In this document: piece after piece, positions 34,909-45,893 of the stretch
How positions within the stretch are numbered: the stretch's first letter is position 1
Layout: every line of letters starts with the position of its first letter
DNA from: Suillus spraguei
Lineage: Eukaryota; Basidiomycota; Agaricomycetes; Boletales; Suillaceae
Length of the DNA stretch: 64,000 nt
Direction of reading: 5' to 3'
Assembly (NCBI GenBank): GCA_016800925.1
Contig: JABCPU010000308.1
Coordinates: 16,710 to 80,709 of the forward strand
Notes under the pieces: generated by a model
The model's input: the letters and a program-made list of their open reading frames with translations, nothing else
Databases searched by the model: none
What the model was told of the DNA's origin: nothing
Translations under genes and position numbers: made by a program

Positions 34909-36377
34909 ATGTCTTTCCCCACTGCTTACATTACACCCGTCGTCACTGCCGCCAATGACTCCGACTCTGAAACTGAACGATACGGAACCCTTACCACTGA
35001 AATCGATAACTCCTCTTACATCGAAGCCGCCATTCTCTGCGAGGGACATGCCCTCGAAATTGAAAGAATCCTTACGGAAAGAGGCGCCTTCCCTGCCCTC
35101 CTCATCGTCAACATCATTCGTATCGCAGCCCTCATTGAAGCCACTGCCAAAGAAACAACGGAAATTACTCTCCGTCACCGCTTCCTTCATCTTCAAAAAC
35201 GCATTTGTGCTTACGCTATGTTGCTTCTTCCCGATTCCTTTAAGAATGATGTTGAAGAAGCTATTCACATCATTGCCGAGCGTCGAGCAGGTGTTGCTCG
35301 ACCTCCCTCTCCGCAGGAAGATACGCCACTTCCTATCCCAGCACCCTCTTCTTCACGCGCTTATACTAGTCTTGACGCCTTTACTGGCTTATACACTGCT
35401 GTCCAAGAGATCGGACAACTTACAAACCAAGTCGTCGAAACCATTCAACAGTCAGTCGCTGAAACAAGAGCAGCCAGAAACTTAGTGGAAGAAACTATTA
35501 CCGATCTACAGCAAACGCAAAGTAACCTTGCCTCCCCAAGAACCCCATCCCCGATTCAACGACAAACCTCACCACCTCCCACTACCGTCTCTCATGACCA
35601 TCCCGCATGGCTGTATGAACCATGCACAGAAGAACAGGTCGAAGCCGCAAAACTCATCGGAATCTCTACCACTGAACTGGTAACACTAGGCCCCGACTCC
35701 GCGACCTTCATATACATCCTCCTATGTCTATCCCATCGTCATTCGGTCCTATGGATCCCGTTTCACCGGTCTTAGTAAAGGACTTCGGCGTTACCTCCTC
35801 CTCTTCATCCACCGAACTCCTTGCGGCTGCCGAACGAGGAGTTACTCCGGATCTCCCTATGTCGGCATACACTTTATCCACCGCCCAACAAGCGCAGTTG
35901 AAGCGGCAGAACACCCTTGCCTTAAAACGTATGACGAAGAAGAAGGGAAAGAAGCGCGCTAGATCCACTAGTCCTATGCCCATCATTTCCCCGTCTCCCT
36001 TACGCAAAGTTTCTTCCAACCCTGACGAGAACATGAAATGCCGCGTCTGTGGATTATTAGGACATCGTCAAAAGAACTGTGCGGAATATCAGTGCAAGGT
36101 TTGCAGATATTGGTCGCCTACTCATTTATCTCTCTACTGCCCCAACCGAGTTGGGCCTCCTCCCTTCGAATTAACTTGGAAGGATGAGGGATTTTATGCC
36201 GCGCTTCATGCTTGGGAAAAGCAACTTGACGATGAACGTATTCAGGCAGAGAAGAGAAGGGATTCCAAACGACGCGCTGGTTTGGAGGAAGCTAAGTACA
36301 TGATGAGTGGATCCTTTGCCGATGAAGACTACGAATGGAGCGACGATCCCGTTTACTATGCGAACCAAGATGAGTAA
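34909..36377 (+). pseudogene. copy D downstream zinc-knuckle ORF (about 489 codons, one frame shift)
   Basis: Starts MSFPTAYITPVV at 34909, 59 bp after pol; one base is missing near 35696, after which the frame (35724-36377) runs to TAA. N-terminal 150 residues are helical, followed by a Pro/Ser-rich hinge, an HPAWLYEPC motif, a basic KKKGKKRARS patch, a knuckle CRVCGLLGHRQKNC and a second C-X2-C-X6-H-X4-C cluster, then an acidic helix. Present in copies A, B, C and D at the same place. It looks like a second nucleic-acid-binding protein; it is not an envelope-type protein, since no signal peptide or membrane segment is seen. Confidence 0.78.
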
Positions 36378-36397
36378 AAGTCGGTGACTTTACATGT

Positions 36398-36407
36398 AAA
36401 GAGGGGG
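36398..36407 (+). promoter_or_regulatory. polypurine tract of copy D
   Basis: AAAGAGGGGG three bases before the 3' LTR, the expected plus-strand primer. Equivalent G-runs precede the 3' LTRs of copies A, B and C. Confidence 0.7.
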
Positions 36408-36410
36408 TAA

Positions 36411-36884
36411 TGTTACAATCGTACGTGCCCCTATTCATTTTCTACTTCATTTACTTTGTATATTACGTAACATGACTCTGACTCATATGCTCAACGCATC
36501 TGTACTATAGTTGCCTTCCTCCTTTGGATACGCACTTACGTTCTCACGCCTCTCTTGGTCTGTGCGCACATATTGGCCTATTTAAGCACAGTGTACTTGT
36601 AGTAGATTCACTACTTTAATCTTACTGGGTTTTACCTGGAATCTCCTTCGCTTAGGTCTCCAACCTAAGTTGTCTTGAATCGTCTCTAAGTCTAAGCACT
36701 CCTTAGCCTTAGTCTCTATTCTCGCGGATACCTCTTAGACTTGTCTTTGAGGCTGAACCCTTGATCGTACTCGGAACACATTCCTTGTACTTTCACCTTG
36801 TTCTCTTTTGAACATTGTAAGAATTCCCAGCAGACCGCCTGTGTCTTTTCACTGTCGCTGGTGACGCCACCCCAGTTCGTAACA
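36411..36884 (+). repeat. copy D 3' LTR
   Basis: 474 bp, no difference seen from the 5' LTR. Followed by GTAAC, the right-hand target duplicate. Confidence 0.95.
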
Positions 36885-37125
36885 GTAACCCCCCCAGCGG
36901 AAAAGGAGAAGGAATAGAGGAAACGCGACAACAAGTCGCACAAATCATATCAAGAGCCTGAAGAAGGCCCTAACGTCCGTGCGCAAGCCAGGACCACTGT
37001 ATAGCATAGACAACCAAAAAACGGACCAAAGCATATACGAATAGATTAGATGTACAGTAGGTAGTGTCCATCATAGGGCATAGCCCCAACGGACAATAAA
37101 CAAGGATCAAAAAAAAAAAAAAAAA

Positions 37126-38285
37126 AACTGCTGGCTCTAACTGCGAAACATGGAATACAGGATGTATGGAACGCATGGAATCCAGAAGCCGGATGGCAAA
37201 GGAATGACTGCCCAGATGGGATATAATTTCAAATGGACCTAAATTCTTTTCTGAAAGTTTCTTCAACGGATGAGTGGAACGGAAGTACTTGGCTTTGACG
37301 AAGACTTGTTCTCCAATCTGGAAATCCGGAGTGGGTTGTCTTTTAGCATCCGCAGGTCCTTGATTGCATTTCTGGGCTTCGGACATCTCTACTTGAAGAA
37401 ACTGGTGAAGTTCATTAAGGTCTATGGCATATTCCTGGGCATGGATGGAGGATAGGTCGCATTCTGGATGAATGGAAATGTTTGGATGATAACCCTTATT
37501 GGTGAAGAAAGGTGAAACTCCGGTAGTGGCACTCGGAGCATTATTGTATGCAAACTCTGCGAGGGGCAGTAGCTTGGACCAGTTGTCCTGTTGATAGTTG
37601 CAGTAGATCTGGAGGTATTGTTCCAGCATTTGGTTGGCACGTTCTGTTTGTCCATCTCCTTCCGGATGATATCCAGATGTGAAGTGTAGAACCATGTCTA
37701 ATGCCTTTCCTAAGGAACGGAAGAAGTGGGATACGAACTCTGTTCCTTGATCCAAGGTTACATGGGACAGAACACCATGCTTGGAGAATACATGGAGGAG
37801 AAATAGGCGGGCGAGATCCAGAGAAGTAATGGTGTTGTGGGTCGGGATGAATATGGCTTGCTTGGATAGACGATCTATGATGACAAGGATGGCGGTATAG
37901 CTGGATGAGTCCGGAAGTTGCTCAATGAAATCCATAGGGATGGAATTCCAAGGTTTCTCTGGGACAGGGAGTTGCTTGAGTAATCCATAGGGTTTATGTC
38001 TTGGAACTTTGGCTCAGGTGCAGGACGTGCAGGATCTGACATATTTTTTGACATAGGCTCGAATCCCAGGCCAGGTGTAGTCACGTCAGACGAGCTCGAG
38101 GGTACGATTCTGTCCAAAGTGTCCAGATAGGGGGTGATCATGGCAGTTATGGAGGACACATAGTCATAAGTCATTGGCTTCCGGAATGTAGATACGGTTG
38201 TCACAGCGAAGGAATCCACTATCGTCCACTGTCCATCTCGGATCCGAAGGTAACGGAAGATGTGTTCGTGCAATAGGATCATGTG
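37126..38285 (-). pseudogene. family 2 integrase
   Basis: Zinc-finger region partly broken near 38030, then the core: MDFIEQLPDSSSYTAILVII (first Asp), LDQGTEF (second Asp) and GQTERANQMLEQYL (Glu), with the tail IHPVFHVSQLEPAV ending in the retroposon duplication at 37126. Open frame from 37935 downward. It continues at 29239 (proline linker and chromodomain) once the insertions are removed. Catalyses cDNA insertion in an intact element; this copy cannot, being split. Confidence 0.82.
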
Positions 38286-39770
38286 AAAGTTCAGTCAGGA
38301 TATCTTTCCAAAGGTTTTCCGTATCCATGAGAACAGCTGCTCTAAAAATTGGAGGTGCTAGGGTTGTGGCTCATAGGGACGAAGCTAACTGTTCGGAGGT
38401 GAATACTGGGCGGAAATTATGAGGATTGACTTGAGTGTAGTCCTTATCCCCCTCTTTGGGGTAGATGTCCCAATGTCTAGTAAGGGAATCCGGTTTGGCT
38501 CCAAGTTTCCCAGGACGGAAACGGATGATGAGATTGAACTGATGGAGGAATTCGGACCAGCGAGCCTGACGGCAGGAGAGGAGTTTGGTAGTGGAGAAGT
38601 ACTCGAGGTTTTTGTGGTCCGTAACAACATCTATAGGCTCGGATGAGCCTTCTAGGTAATGTCACCAGGTCCGAAAAGCTTCATGGATGGCTAGGAGTTC
38701 CTTGTCATGGGTGTCATAATTGAGTTCCGGAGCGGACAGAGTACAGGAATAATAGGCAACCGGACAAAGCTCTGAGTCCGGGCATACAATGGACAGTATT
38801 CCAGCTATGGCATAATCAGAGGCATCGGTTTCCACAACTATAGGAACGTCCGGAATCCAGTGGGTAAGTACCAGAGCAGAAGTGAAGGCTTTTTTGAGTG
38901 CTCTGAAGGATTTATGACAGTCTTCAGAAAAGTCCCAAGGAACTCCTTTGCGTGTAAGCCGAGTGAGGGGAACTACAATATCCGAGTAGTTGAAGATAAA
39001 TCAACGATAGAAATTAGTGAATCTGAGGAAGGATTGAATGTCCTTGATCTTCCGAGGTTCTGGCCAGTCGACAATAGACTGGATCTTCTCTGACGACATT
39101 GTCAAGCCGTCCGTAGATAGCAGGTAACCAAGATACTCGACGGAGGATGAGTGGAATTCGCATTTCTCGGGTTTGGCATAGAGTTGATTTTTATGGAGGC
39201 GACGTAGTACTTCTCGGACGTGTTTCCTATGACTCGCGAGGTCTTTGGAATAGATAAGGATGTCATCCAGATATATGATAATGCATATATCCAGCATATC
39301 GGCAAACACGCTATTAACAAAGCATTGAAAAGCTGCTGGAGCGTTTGTAAGGCCTTCTGGCATTACCAGCCATTCATAGGAACCATAGTGCATTTGGAAG
39401 GAAGTCTTCCACTCATCCCCTTCCACTATCTGGACGAGATGGTAAGCGGAACGGAGATCAATTTTGGTATAAACTTTAGCGCAGCTCGGAGAGTCTAGGA
39501 GGTCGGCAATGAGAGGTAATGGATAACGGTCCTTCTTGGTAATCTGGTTGAGGCCTCGGAAATCCACACAAAGGCGAAGGGAACCATCCTTCTTTTTCAC
39601 AAACAGGACAGGGGCTCTGTGAGGAGAGGATGAGGATCGGAGGAGTCTGGACGAGATGTTTTCATCGAGGAACTTCCAGAGGGCCTCAAGCTCGACTGGA
39701 GAGAGAGAATATATGGTTCCGAGAGGCGGACTAGCTCCTTCCTCTATTCCAATTTTGAAGTCATAGGGTC
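38286..39770 (-). pseudogene. family 2 reverse transcriptase and RNase H
   Basis: RT is open from 39600 to 39001: LRLCVDFRGLNQITKKDRYP, IDLRSAYHLVQI, and the active-site IIIYLDDILIYSKD near 39265; upstream palm/finger motifs continue to about 39770. RNase H follows between about 38990 and 38380 but is broken by frame shifts (fragments around 38385-38870). YLDD rather than YMDD distinguishes this family from family 1. Confidence 0.82.
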
Positions 39771-40570
39771 AGTGAGGAGGTAACTGTCTGGCTTTGCCTT
39801 TATCAAAGACATCCGCAAACTCGTGGTATTCAGAAGGGACTCTGGAGAGGTCTGGAGGTTCGGATGATATGGATGCGGATCGGAGATTAACCCCGGAGGG
39901 ACAGAGATAGATGCTGAACTGAGTGGATCCTTCTAACTTGCAGGCACGGCAAAAGGCCACTGCATTTATCAGAGATATGTTAGGGACCGAAGTGTCAATG
40001 GAGAGTTCGGATTTGGTCAGAGGAGGAGTCTCTACCACAGATGGGATGCTCTGAGGCAACGGAGATTTTAGAGGGGAGGATTCTTCCTTGGATAGAATAT
40101 CTGGAGGTAACGGAGGTGTCAGATTGGACTTTCCTGCCACGGATGGTGTGTCCGGAGGCAGCGATGATGCAGATGGGGTCAATGGCATTCCCTGTTCAAT
40201 AGTTCGGAACTCAATGCTGCCCAATACCCAGTCAATCAACGGATTGTGTCAGGTGAGCCAGCTATATCTGAGAACTTTATGGCTTCAACAAGATTGTTAT
40301 TGCATGTACCATCAAACAAATGGAGCGGAAGCAGAGGAATTTGATAGGTAGGAATTTTATGTTTTCGGATGAAATCAGTGTCTATGAAGCAGTGGGAGGA
40401 ACCACAGTCTATGAGGGCCGGAAAGTCAGATATATTGGAGAAGGACAGAAGTGAGACGTATGGACATAGAGAGTTCAGATCAGGAAGAGTTACAGTGTTG
40501 AGTCATAGCTCCATTGTACGGATTGGGCCAATGCGACCCTCATCCCACATGGAGTCAGGAGGGTTGCAGA
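39771..40570 (-). pseudogene. family 2 protease and linker
   Basis: Minus-strand frames contain ALIDCGSSHCFID near 40420, a retroviral-type aspartic protease motif (D-C/S-G-S), followed by a linker with repeated Pro/Leu/Ser segments and VPSEYHEFADVFDKGKA just before RT. Stops and frame changes separate these pieces. Confidence 0.65.
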
Positions 40571-41749
40571 CTAATTTTTTGCCTCGTCCGAGGCTTCCGG
40601 ATCAGTTTCCGGAGTGAGCACAGTAGCACAGCCTTTGGCAGCATGCAAAGTGGATTTGGTACAGTCTCGGGCAGTGTGACCAGGCCCGCCACAGAACATA
40701 CAGAGCCTTTTGTTGATACGTCTATGACGCTCCTGGGGGGTTAGCTTCCCATCCGCACTAACAATGCTAGGAAAATCCGAAGCCTTTGGGGCAGAGGAGG
40801 TTGTAGAGGATGTAGGCTTATTGAATTTGGGCGTATCGGATCCGGATGAGTTGGAGTTCGTCTGGTCAGATGCTGACTGCCTATGAGGATTGGAAGAGGT
40901 GACTTTACTCTCTCGGGTGACTTTGCCCCTCCGCTCCCAGTAGCGGGCGTCGATGGTCTGGGCGAGAGTCTTGAACTCCGAAAGGGTAGTGGGTTTACCC
41001 ATGCGACTAATCTCATCTTTGATTTGGGCTGGAAGTCCATTGTAGAATTGGCATCATAGAGCTCCGTCTCCCCATTCACGTACTTGGGAGGCAAGTCACT
41101 GAAATTCTACAACATACTTGTTGATGCATTGTCCGTCACGCATATGGAGCTGTTCCAGCTGCATTTCCACATCTCTGGAGGGATCGTGAGGTCCGAAGTT
41201 GGTTTGGAGCTCAAGCATGAACTCAGAGTAGTCATCCATCCAGTCCGGACAGTTGCTATATCCGTCCGAAAGGAGATCTGGTTTGAACCACTCGAGTGCC
41301 ATACCCTTGAGGTAAGATTGGGCGAAGTTGACCTTAGCGCGTCCAGAACAGAACGCATTAGGTTTGCTCTGGAAGTTGAGCTCACATTGGACAAAGATTG
41401 CTTGGAGCTTGCAAGGCTCGGATCCGTCGAAGGTATCCGGTTCACGGATTTTGACTTTGCTATCGTCCAAGGTGGTGGTACGACGGCTACTGCGAGCAAG
41501 GTGATTAATGGCTATGGATAGTTGAGCTAAGACCCGGTCCTGAGGGTTCAGATGGTTATGATCTTCTTCATCATCCGGATCCTCATCGTCCAGATCATCA
41601 CCTCCATCGTCTGGTGGGTTGCCGCGCAACTCATCATCAAAGTGAATGGTCAGGCGTGAATTAGTGTCTGGGTCATCCGTGTTCCGAGTTGGTGTAACCA
41701 GATCCAGTCTGGCTTGATGCACAGAGATGCTTTGACCTATATCGCTCAT
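40571..41749 (-). pseudogene. family 2 gag with nucleocapsid knuckle
   Basis: Starts MSDIGQSISVHQARLDL at 41749, 168 bp from the 5' LTR. Acidic N-terminus, then the gag core (IREPDTFDGSEP, KVNFAQSYLKGMALEWF) to a TGA at 41096 that aligns with an expected CGA, then a C-terminal part (41002-40571) with ARYWERR and the knuckle CMFCGGPGHTARDC. Only short breaks interrupt an otherwise long frame. Structural particle protein in an intact element. Confidence 0.82.
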
Positions 41750-41916
41750 GCTCGCATGGCATTGAGAGAAGCTGGTGAATGTTTGGACAATGGGTGTTGG
41801 ATCTCATTGGATTGGACCAAGTCCAGCTCCGTGGAGAGTGTTCTGAGTTTTACGGGGAGGCATGACGTGGGATGGTGTAGAGAATGTTACTCAGAAGGGT
41901 GTGAGTTCGAATATAC

Positions 41917-42686
41917 TGTTAAGACCATACTCAAAGGTAGAGAGATCCGAAGGGCTTTGGCCTCAGTTCGTGCACTGTGCCCCTTTCCCGAGTGATGCCC
42001 CTTATTTCAGGGAGAAGTTATACGTCTGAAGATCCGGAAGGAGTTGCATGATGGATCTGGATGTCCGAAGGTATTGGATATGATACGTCTGAAGGTTATC
42101 CGGAACGTAAGAATAGAACGAAGATTAAGACTAGCTTCGGAACAAGTTACTAACTAGAAACTAACAGAGATAGACTATCCGAAGATAGAGTCGGAGATAT
42201 AGACTATAGGAATCAATCCCAAGTCTCAGAATATGACTTAGAGCAGAAAGTGACTCGAGTCCGGAGGAAGCAGAATGAGCAGAATCTAAGATGATATTCA
42301 AACTAATGTTCTATGGAGATCTACAAGTGGTTTATATACTGTAAGTATCTAAGACGGATAATCAACAAGTCCGGGACCGAGGGCTATGTACGAAGTGTAA
42401 CGGAAGTCTATTAGTTAATGTGCAGTGGATCAGTAAGCACAAATTGGAAATGAAACACAGGTAACGGATCAGTGACACAGGACGGAATTATACACAGCCG
42501 GAGTACCGGAAACAGGATGAGTGATGAAAGGAGATAGATGCAGATATACACAAGGGAGATAGAGTGCGAGAAGTGAGCACATTCGGATGAGCGATCCAGA
42601 CAGGATCTGTGGACCGGACGGAAATAGAATCGATCGGATCTGATCGGATATGGTCGGATCTGGGATCAGAGGTATGGCATATGACA
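41917..42686 (-). repeat. family 2 5' LTR (770 bp)
   Basis: Plus-strand TGTTAAGACC...CATATGACA. Matches 26566-27277 and 51741-52470. The full version carries a tandem GATCGGATCTGATCGGATAT segment near its right end that is missing from the 3' LTR. Confidence 0.85.
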
Positions 42687-43549
42687 GTAACAAGATACAG
42701 AAGTCAAAGGAATATACAGAAGTAGGAAAGCAATGATCAGATTGAGGTCTGCAGGAGTTGTACTACAAGTTTATAAACTGTAGGTAGCATGCCAGAAGGC
42801 AAGTAAGGATAGTCCGAGGCTATGTTTGAGGCATTGCGGAACACACGGCTATGAACTCGGAAATAAGACTTGTACGCAATATCTTATCAAGACGGAAGTC
42901 AAGATAACCGAAAGCCAGAGGTGCAGAGATAACCGAAAGCCGGACACAGGTATTAACCTAAAAGGAGTAATGCGCAGGTGCGCAGGAATAGTTTCGGATA
43001 TGAGCATGGATCGGATATGAACACAGATTGGATGGGTGGATCAGATCGGATGGATGGACTGAGTCGGATATGGATATGGATTAGATATGGATGGATATGG
43101 ATTGGAGTGGATGGGTATGGATTGGAGTGGATGGGTATGGATTGGAGTGGATGGGTGGATTGGATATGTGAGCTGGATTGGATGGGTGGACTAGGATGTA
43201 TGGATTGGGTGTCCAGATGTCCATGGATCGGACCTGAATGTATGGTATATGACACTTCGAGTGCAAGGTGTTGATGCTTGTGAAGATTAACAGCAGCCAT
43301 TTTGACGTCACGACTAATTTTCCAGTACATGATAGTCAATTTGTGAAGTATGTATGATAATGTGGCTATTATTTATTTATTTGTTCTTTCTCAAAATGTC
43401 ACTACTGTCAACCTTTTTGCAAACAGCTGTAATATCACACCCCAAAATAGCAAATCCTTCAATATCATTGACTCTTTGTCCAGACTTATACCAACAGTAT
43501 AACAGTATGTTAGTCCATTCAAAGCAGAAGGAGCCATCCAAGAGATCGT
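42687..43549. other. unassigned sequence with a GGAT-rich minisatellite
   Basis: No recognised gene. The stretch 43020-43200 is a minisatellite (next entry). The rest has short frames only. Confidence 0.4.
43020..43200. repeat. minisatellite, 20-bp units of ATGGATTGGAGTGGATGGGT
   Basis: Two to three near-exact 20-bp units between 43098 and 43160, embedded in imperfect GGAT/TGGAT repeats over about 180 bp. Non-coding as far as can be seen. Confidence 0.75.
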
Positions 43550-43650
43550 CAAGGCTCAACTCAATGATGTCCTGCATCATCTAATCAACACCTCCACAGG
43601 GTGTCCACTGAGTGCTTATGCAATTGTGAGGTATAAATCAATGCCTTCAG

Positions 43651-44252
43651 AATGAGCACAGAGTATAAAAAACTTTTGTCATCCACAATCAAGCATGCCG
43701 ATCTTCAAATGCATCCGGGACGTGCTTCCGTTATGGCAACCGTGAGAAAGGTACACTCCTCATTTCGCAAACTGCAGACTTGCATCTGCTTTGCATCGCA
43801 TTTCGTGTCACAGCAGTCAAACAAAGTTGCACTCGATATATGAAGTCAAGGCCGACAGACTTCATGACCTGAGTTGATTCAATTCTCATCACCACGACAC
43901 AATATGCAGATATTCTTACTCAATGGAATCGTTATCTCCTCGATCTTCCTGACTTTGCGGAGCCTTCTGGCTTGGCAGAGCTACCTCACGCTGACCTCAC
44001 CCAGTGTGAGTAACTTTATCGGTCTACGTCCGAGTCTCCATCACAGGATTCGCCTGGGTTCCCCAAAGCATCGGAGTCTGTTGAGCAATCGAGCCTTGCG
44101 ATTGACTGCTCGCCTTGGACAGCCTTTTGGCGCATTTTTGTTAGCACAGCAGCGTGGCAGAGAATTGCGTCAGATCATGACATTATTGCACAAGTCAAAG
44201 ACCTTTCTTCTATTCTGGACATGGTCAGGATGCTAGAGATATTGATATTGTA
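43651..44252 (+). pseudogene. remnant gene of unknown function (unit 1)
   Basis: Begins MSTEYKKLLSSTIKHADLQM at 43652 and later encodes TTTQYADILTQWNRYLLDLP and FAEPSGLAELPHADL, then a GT-AG intron-like segment (about 44006-44046) and an exon running DSPGFPKASESVEQS to a TAG near 44252. The pieces are in different frames, and the same gene in unit 2 is shorter, so it is treated as a decaying gene. I do not recognise the family. Confidence 0.4.
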
Positions 44253-44476
44253 GTGGTATTGTGTTATGTATATCAATAACCTAAGAACCTAAATCTGATG
44301 TATAAGATGATCAACAACCAAGAAGCTGACCACTCAAGACCAGCGCTTGCCTCGAGCATGAACCAACCAAACGATGAACTACTGACACAAATCCATGTAC
44401 CCTAGACTGCTGAAACGTTGAAGACAATTATATGACTGTATATTATCGAGATGATCAGCCTAAGAATCGATTGAAC

Positions 44477-45722
44477 CTAAAGGTCCTTGACTTGTTCCTC
44501 GAGCCAGTTCCACAGCTCTGAAGCCTGCTGTGGATCCTGCCCTTCTGGATGCGTGTTCCCAATGCGCGCCCACGGTACAAGATACTGTCCAGTATATAAG
44601 TTCGACTTCAGTCAAGAGAGAAGGTCGGCTAACCTTGCCGTTAAGTTTCGCTCCTTCTGGAGAGGTTCCAGCGTATAATTGTGTAAGCGCACCAAATGAC
44701 ACATCATGGAAAATCATGTTCTGCAAATACCGAATGATTAGCTTCTGGAAGGTTGAATGATTTGATAACATACGGCTATCATTCTAAAAAAGGAGCTATT
44801 ATGACGAGTAAGCTCCGTCTTGATAGCACCAGGGTTGAGTGCTGTCGATACTATACCCTGGTTGCCGTATCGTCTAGCTACCTCAGCTGCAAATAAGATG
44901 TTGCCCTTTTCACATCAAAGTTCAGGAAAGGAACTGATACCATGAAGATAAGACATACCATTTTGCTTTGGCCATAGAGAGTCGTGGTGGTCTTCTGTTT
45001 TCTCGCGGAAGAATCCTTGAACGTGTTGTAGTCTAGGCCACTCAACCAGTGACCAATCGAAGACGTGTTCACAATGCGCGCAGTTCCGTCATGTGACTGC
45101 GCGGCACCCGCTAGAAGTGCAGGCATCACAATCTTCGTAAAGTAGAAGTGACCAAGGACATTTGTGCCGAATTGCAGGTCATAACCGTCGTCCGTCAACA
45201 TCTCAACAGGAGGAGTCATTACCCCACTGAGCTACATGTGAGCAGACGATGAAAAACAAGTTAGGCAACACTCACGCGTTGTTGAATAGAACGTCGAGTA
45301 CGGGTTCCCTCCTAAAGGAAAGTGTCAGCTGTCTCGTTGCTCAACAAATACGATGCAAGCGTACCGCAGAAACTCTTCTCCGGAAGCCTTGATAGACCTC
45401 AAGTTTGCCAAGTTGAGTTGCAAGAAATGCGCTTCTTTTCCAGTGCTCTCCTTTAGGTCACGAATAGCGTCTTCACCTTTGGTTTTATCGCGACAAGCAA
45501 CATAAACCTTGGCATTTTTTGTTAGGAGGACCTAACAATGAAAGTGTCAGGACGAGGCAAATATGTTGATGAAAGACAAACTCTGGCGGTCTCTTTGCCT
45601 ATGCCTGAATTAGCACCGGTGACGAGAACAACCTTCCCGGACATGTCTGGGATGTCAGACGCATGAAACTGCGTTGACGGAGGAAAAACCTCGCGAACGT
45701 ATACTGACCAGACGTGACCCAT
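44477..45722 (-). CDS. short-chain dehydrogenase/reductase, copy 1 (312 aa, 7 exons)
   Basis: Complete NAD(P)-dependent SDR of the retinol-dehydrogenase/WWOX-like type. Exons: 45722-45582, 45531-45365, 45311-45276, 45226-44959, 44905-44774, 44720-44634, 44584-44477; all introns GT-AG and 36-54 bp, phases consistent. Cofactor motif VLVTGANSGIGKETAR (residues 33-47), structural NNAG at the exon 3/4 joint, and catalytic YGQSK (Tyr-X3-Lys) at the end of exon 4. The C-terminus KYLVPWARIG...LWNWLEEQV is typical of fungal members. The start MGHVWS is chosen because it is shared with copy 2; an in-frame ATG lies 12 codons upstream. No signal peptide. Substrate cannot be inferred. No disruption is seen, so it is probably functional. 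Confidence 0.88.
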
Positions 45723-45893
45723 GATGAATGAAGGATTTAAAGTGGCTTTAGATTTCAATTAGAGGACTGCTAAGCAGGAAGAAATTCAACTGTGGGTGAA
45801 GATAGTGACTGTAGTAAATACGAGCCTTCTATAAGTATGTTGTACAAGCCGGGACTGTACGCGGCGTATGCGGCAATTACTCCTATGATCAGA

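Larger units (their letters stand above)
29253..36884 (+). mobile_element. complete family 1 Ty3/gypsy element, copy D (7632 bp)
   Basis: Two 474-bp LTRs that appear identical by eye (29253-29726, 36411-36884), perfect 5-bp target duplication GTAAC (29248-29252, 36885-36889), TGTTAC/GTAACA termini, gag, pol and the downstream zinc-knuckle ORF, all on the plus strand. This is the youngest insertion in the window. Nevertheless pol and the second ORF carry about ten frame breaks, nearly all single-base losses compared with copies A-C. Either the element was mobilised in trans by an intact relative, or the breaks are residual base-call errors in a repeat. Confidence 0.96.
29240..37125 (+). mobile_element. 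poly(A)-tailed retroposon (about 250 bp) split by element D
   Basis: Made of 29240-29252 (TCGGAGATGTAAC) and 36890-37125, separated by element D and its duplicate. It ends in a run of 19 A (37109-37127, two shared with the duplication) and is flanked by the 13-bp direct repeat AACTGCTGGCTCT. These are the marks of target-primed reverse transcription. I see no tRNA-like A/B boxes and no coding sequence, so it is either a SINE of unknown origin or the 3' end of a 5'-truncated LINE. Confidence 0.75.
26566..42686 (-). mobile_element. family 2 Ty3/gypsy element, interrupted by three nested insertions
   Basis: Minus-strand element: 5' LTR 41917-42686, gag, protease, RT, RNase H, integrase, chromodomain, an antisense spliced gene, 3' LTR 26566-27277. 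It contains a family 1 solo LTR (27803-28280), a poly(A) retroposon (29240-37125 with D removed) and element D (29253-36884). Taking these and their target duplicates out leaves about 7.7 kb, normal for the class, and restores the integrase-chromodomain frame exactly. The outer pentamers (GCCAG left, GTAAC right) do not match, so no target duplication can be claimed. The coding part carries CGA-to-TGA stops and frame shifts and is not functional. Confidence 0.85.
43550..45893. repeat. segmental duplication, unit 1
   Basis: Similar in order and sequence to 46444-48554: remnant gene, then the minus-strand dehydrogenase gene and its upstream region up to ATTACTCCTA. Units are separated by about 550 bp. 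The dehydrogenase exons have identical lengths in both; the remnant gene differs by a larger deletion in unit 2. Confidence 0.85.

Noticed and set aside
41880..41916. Sequence GGGTGTGAGTTCGAATAT next to the family 2 5' LTR resembles a tRNA T-arm and could be read as a tRNA-derived primer site.
   Set aside because: A PBS should complement the tRNA 3' CCA end, not the T-arm, and no TGG start is present; similarity is short and likely chance.
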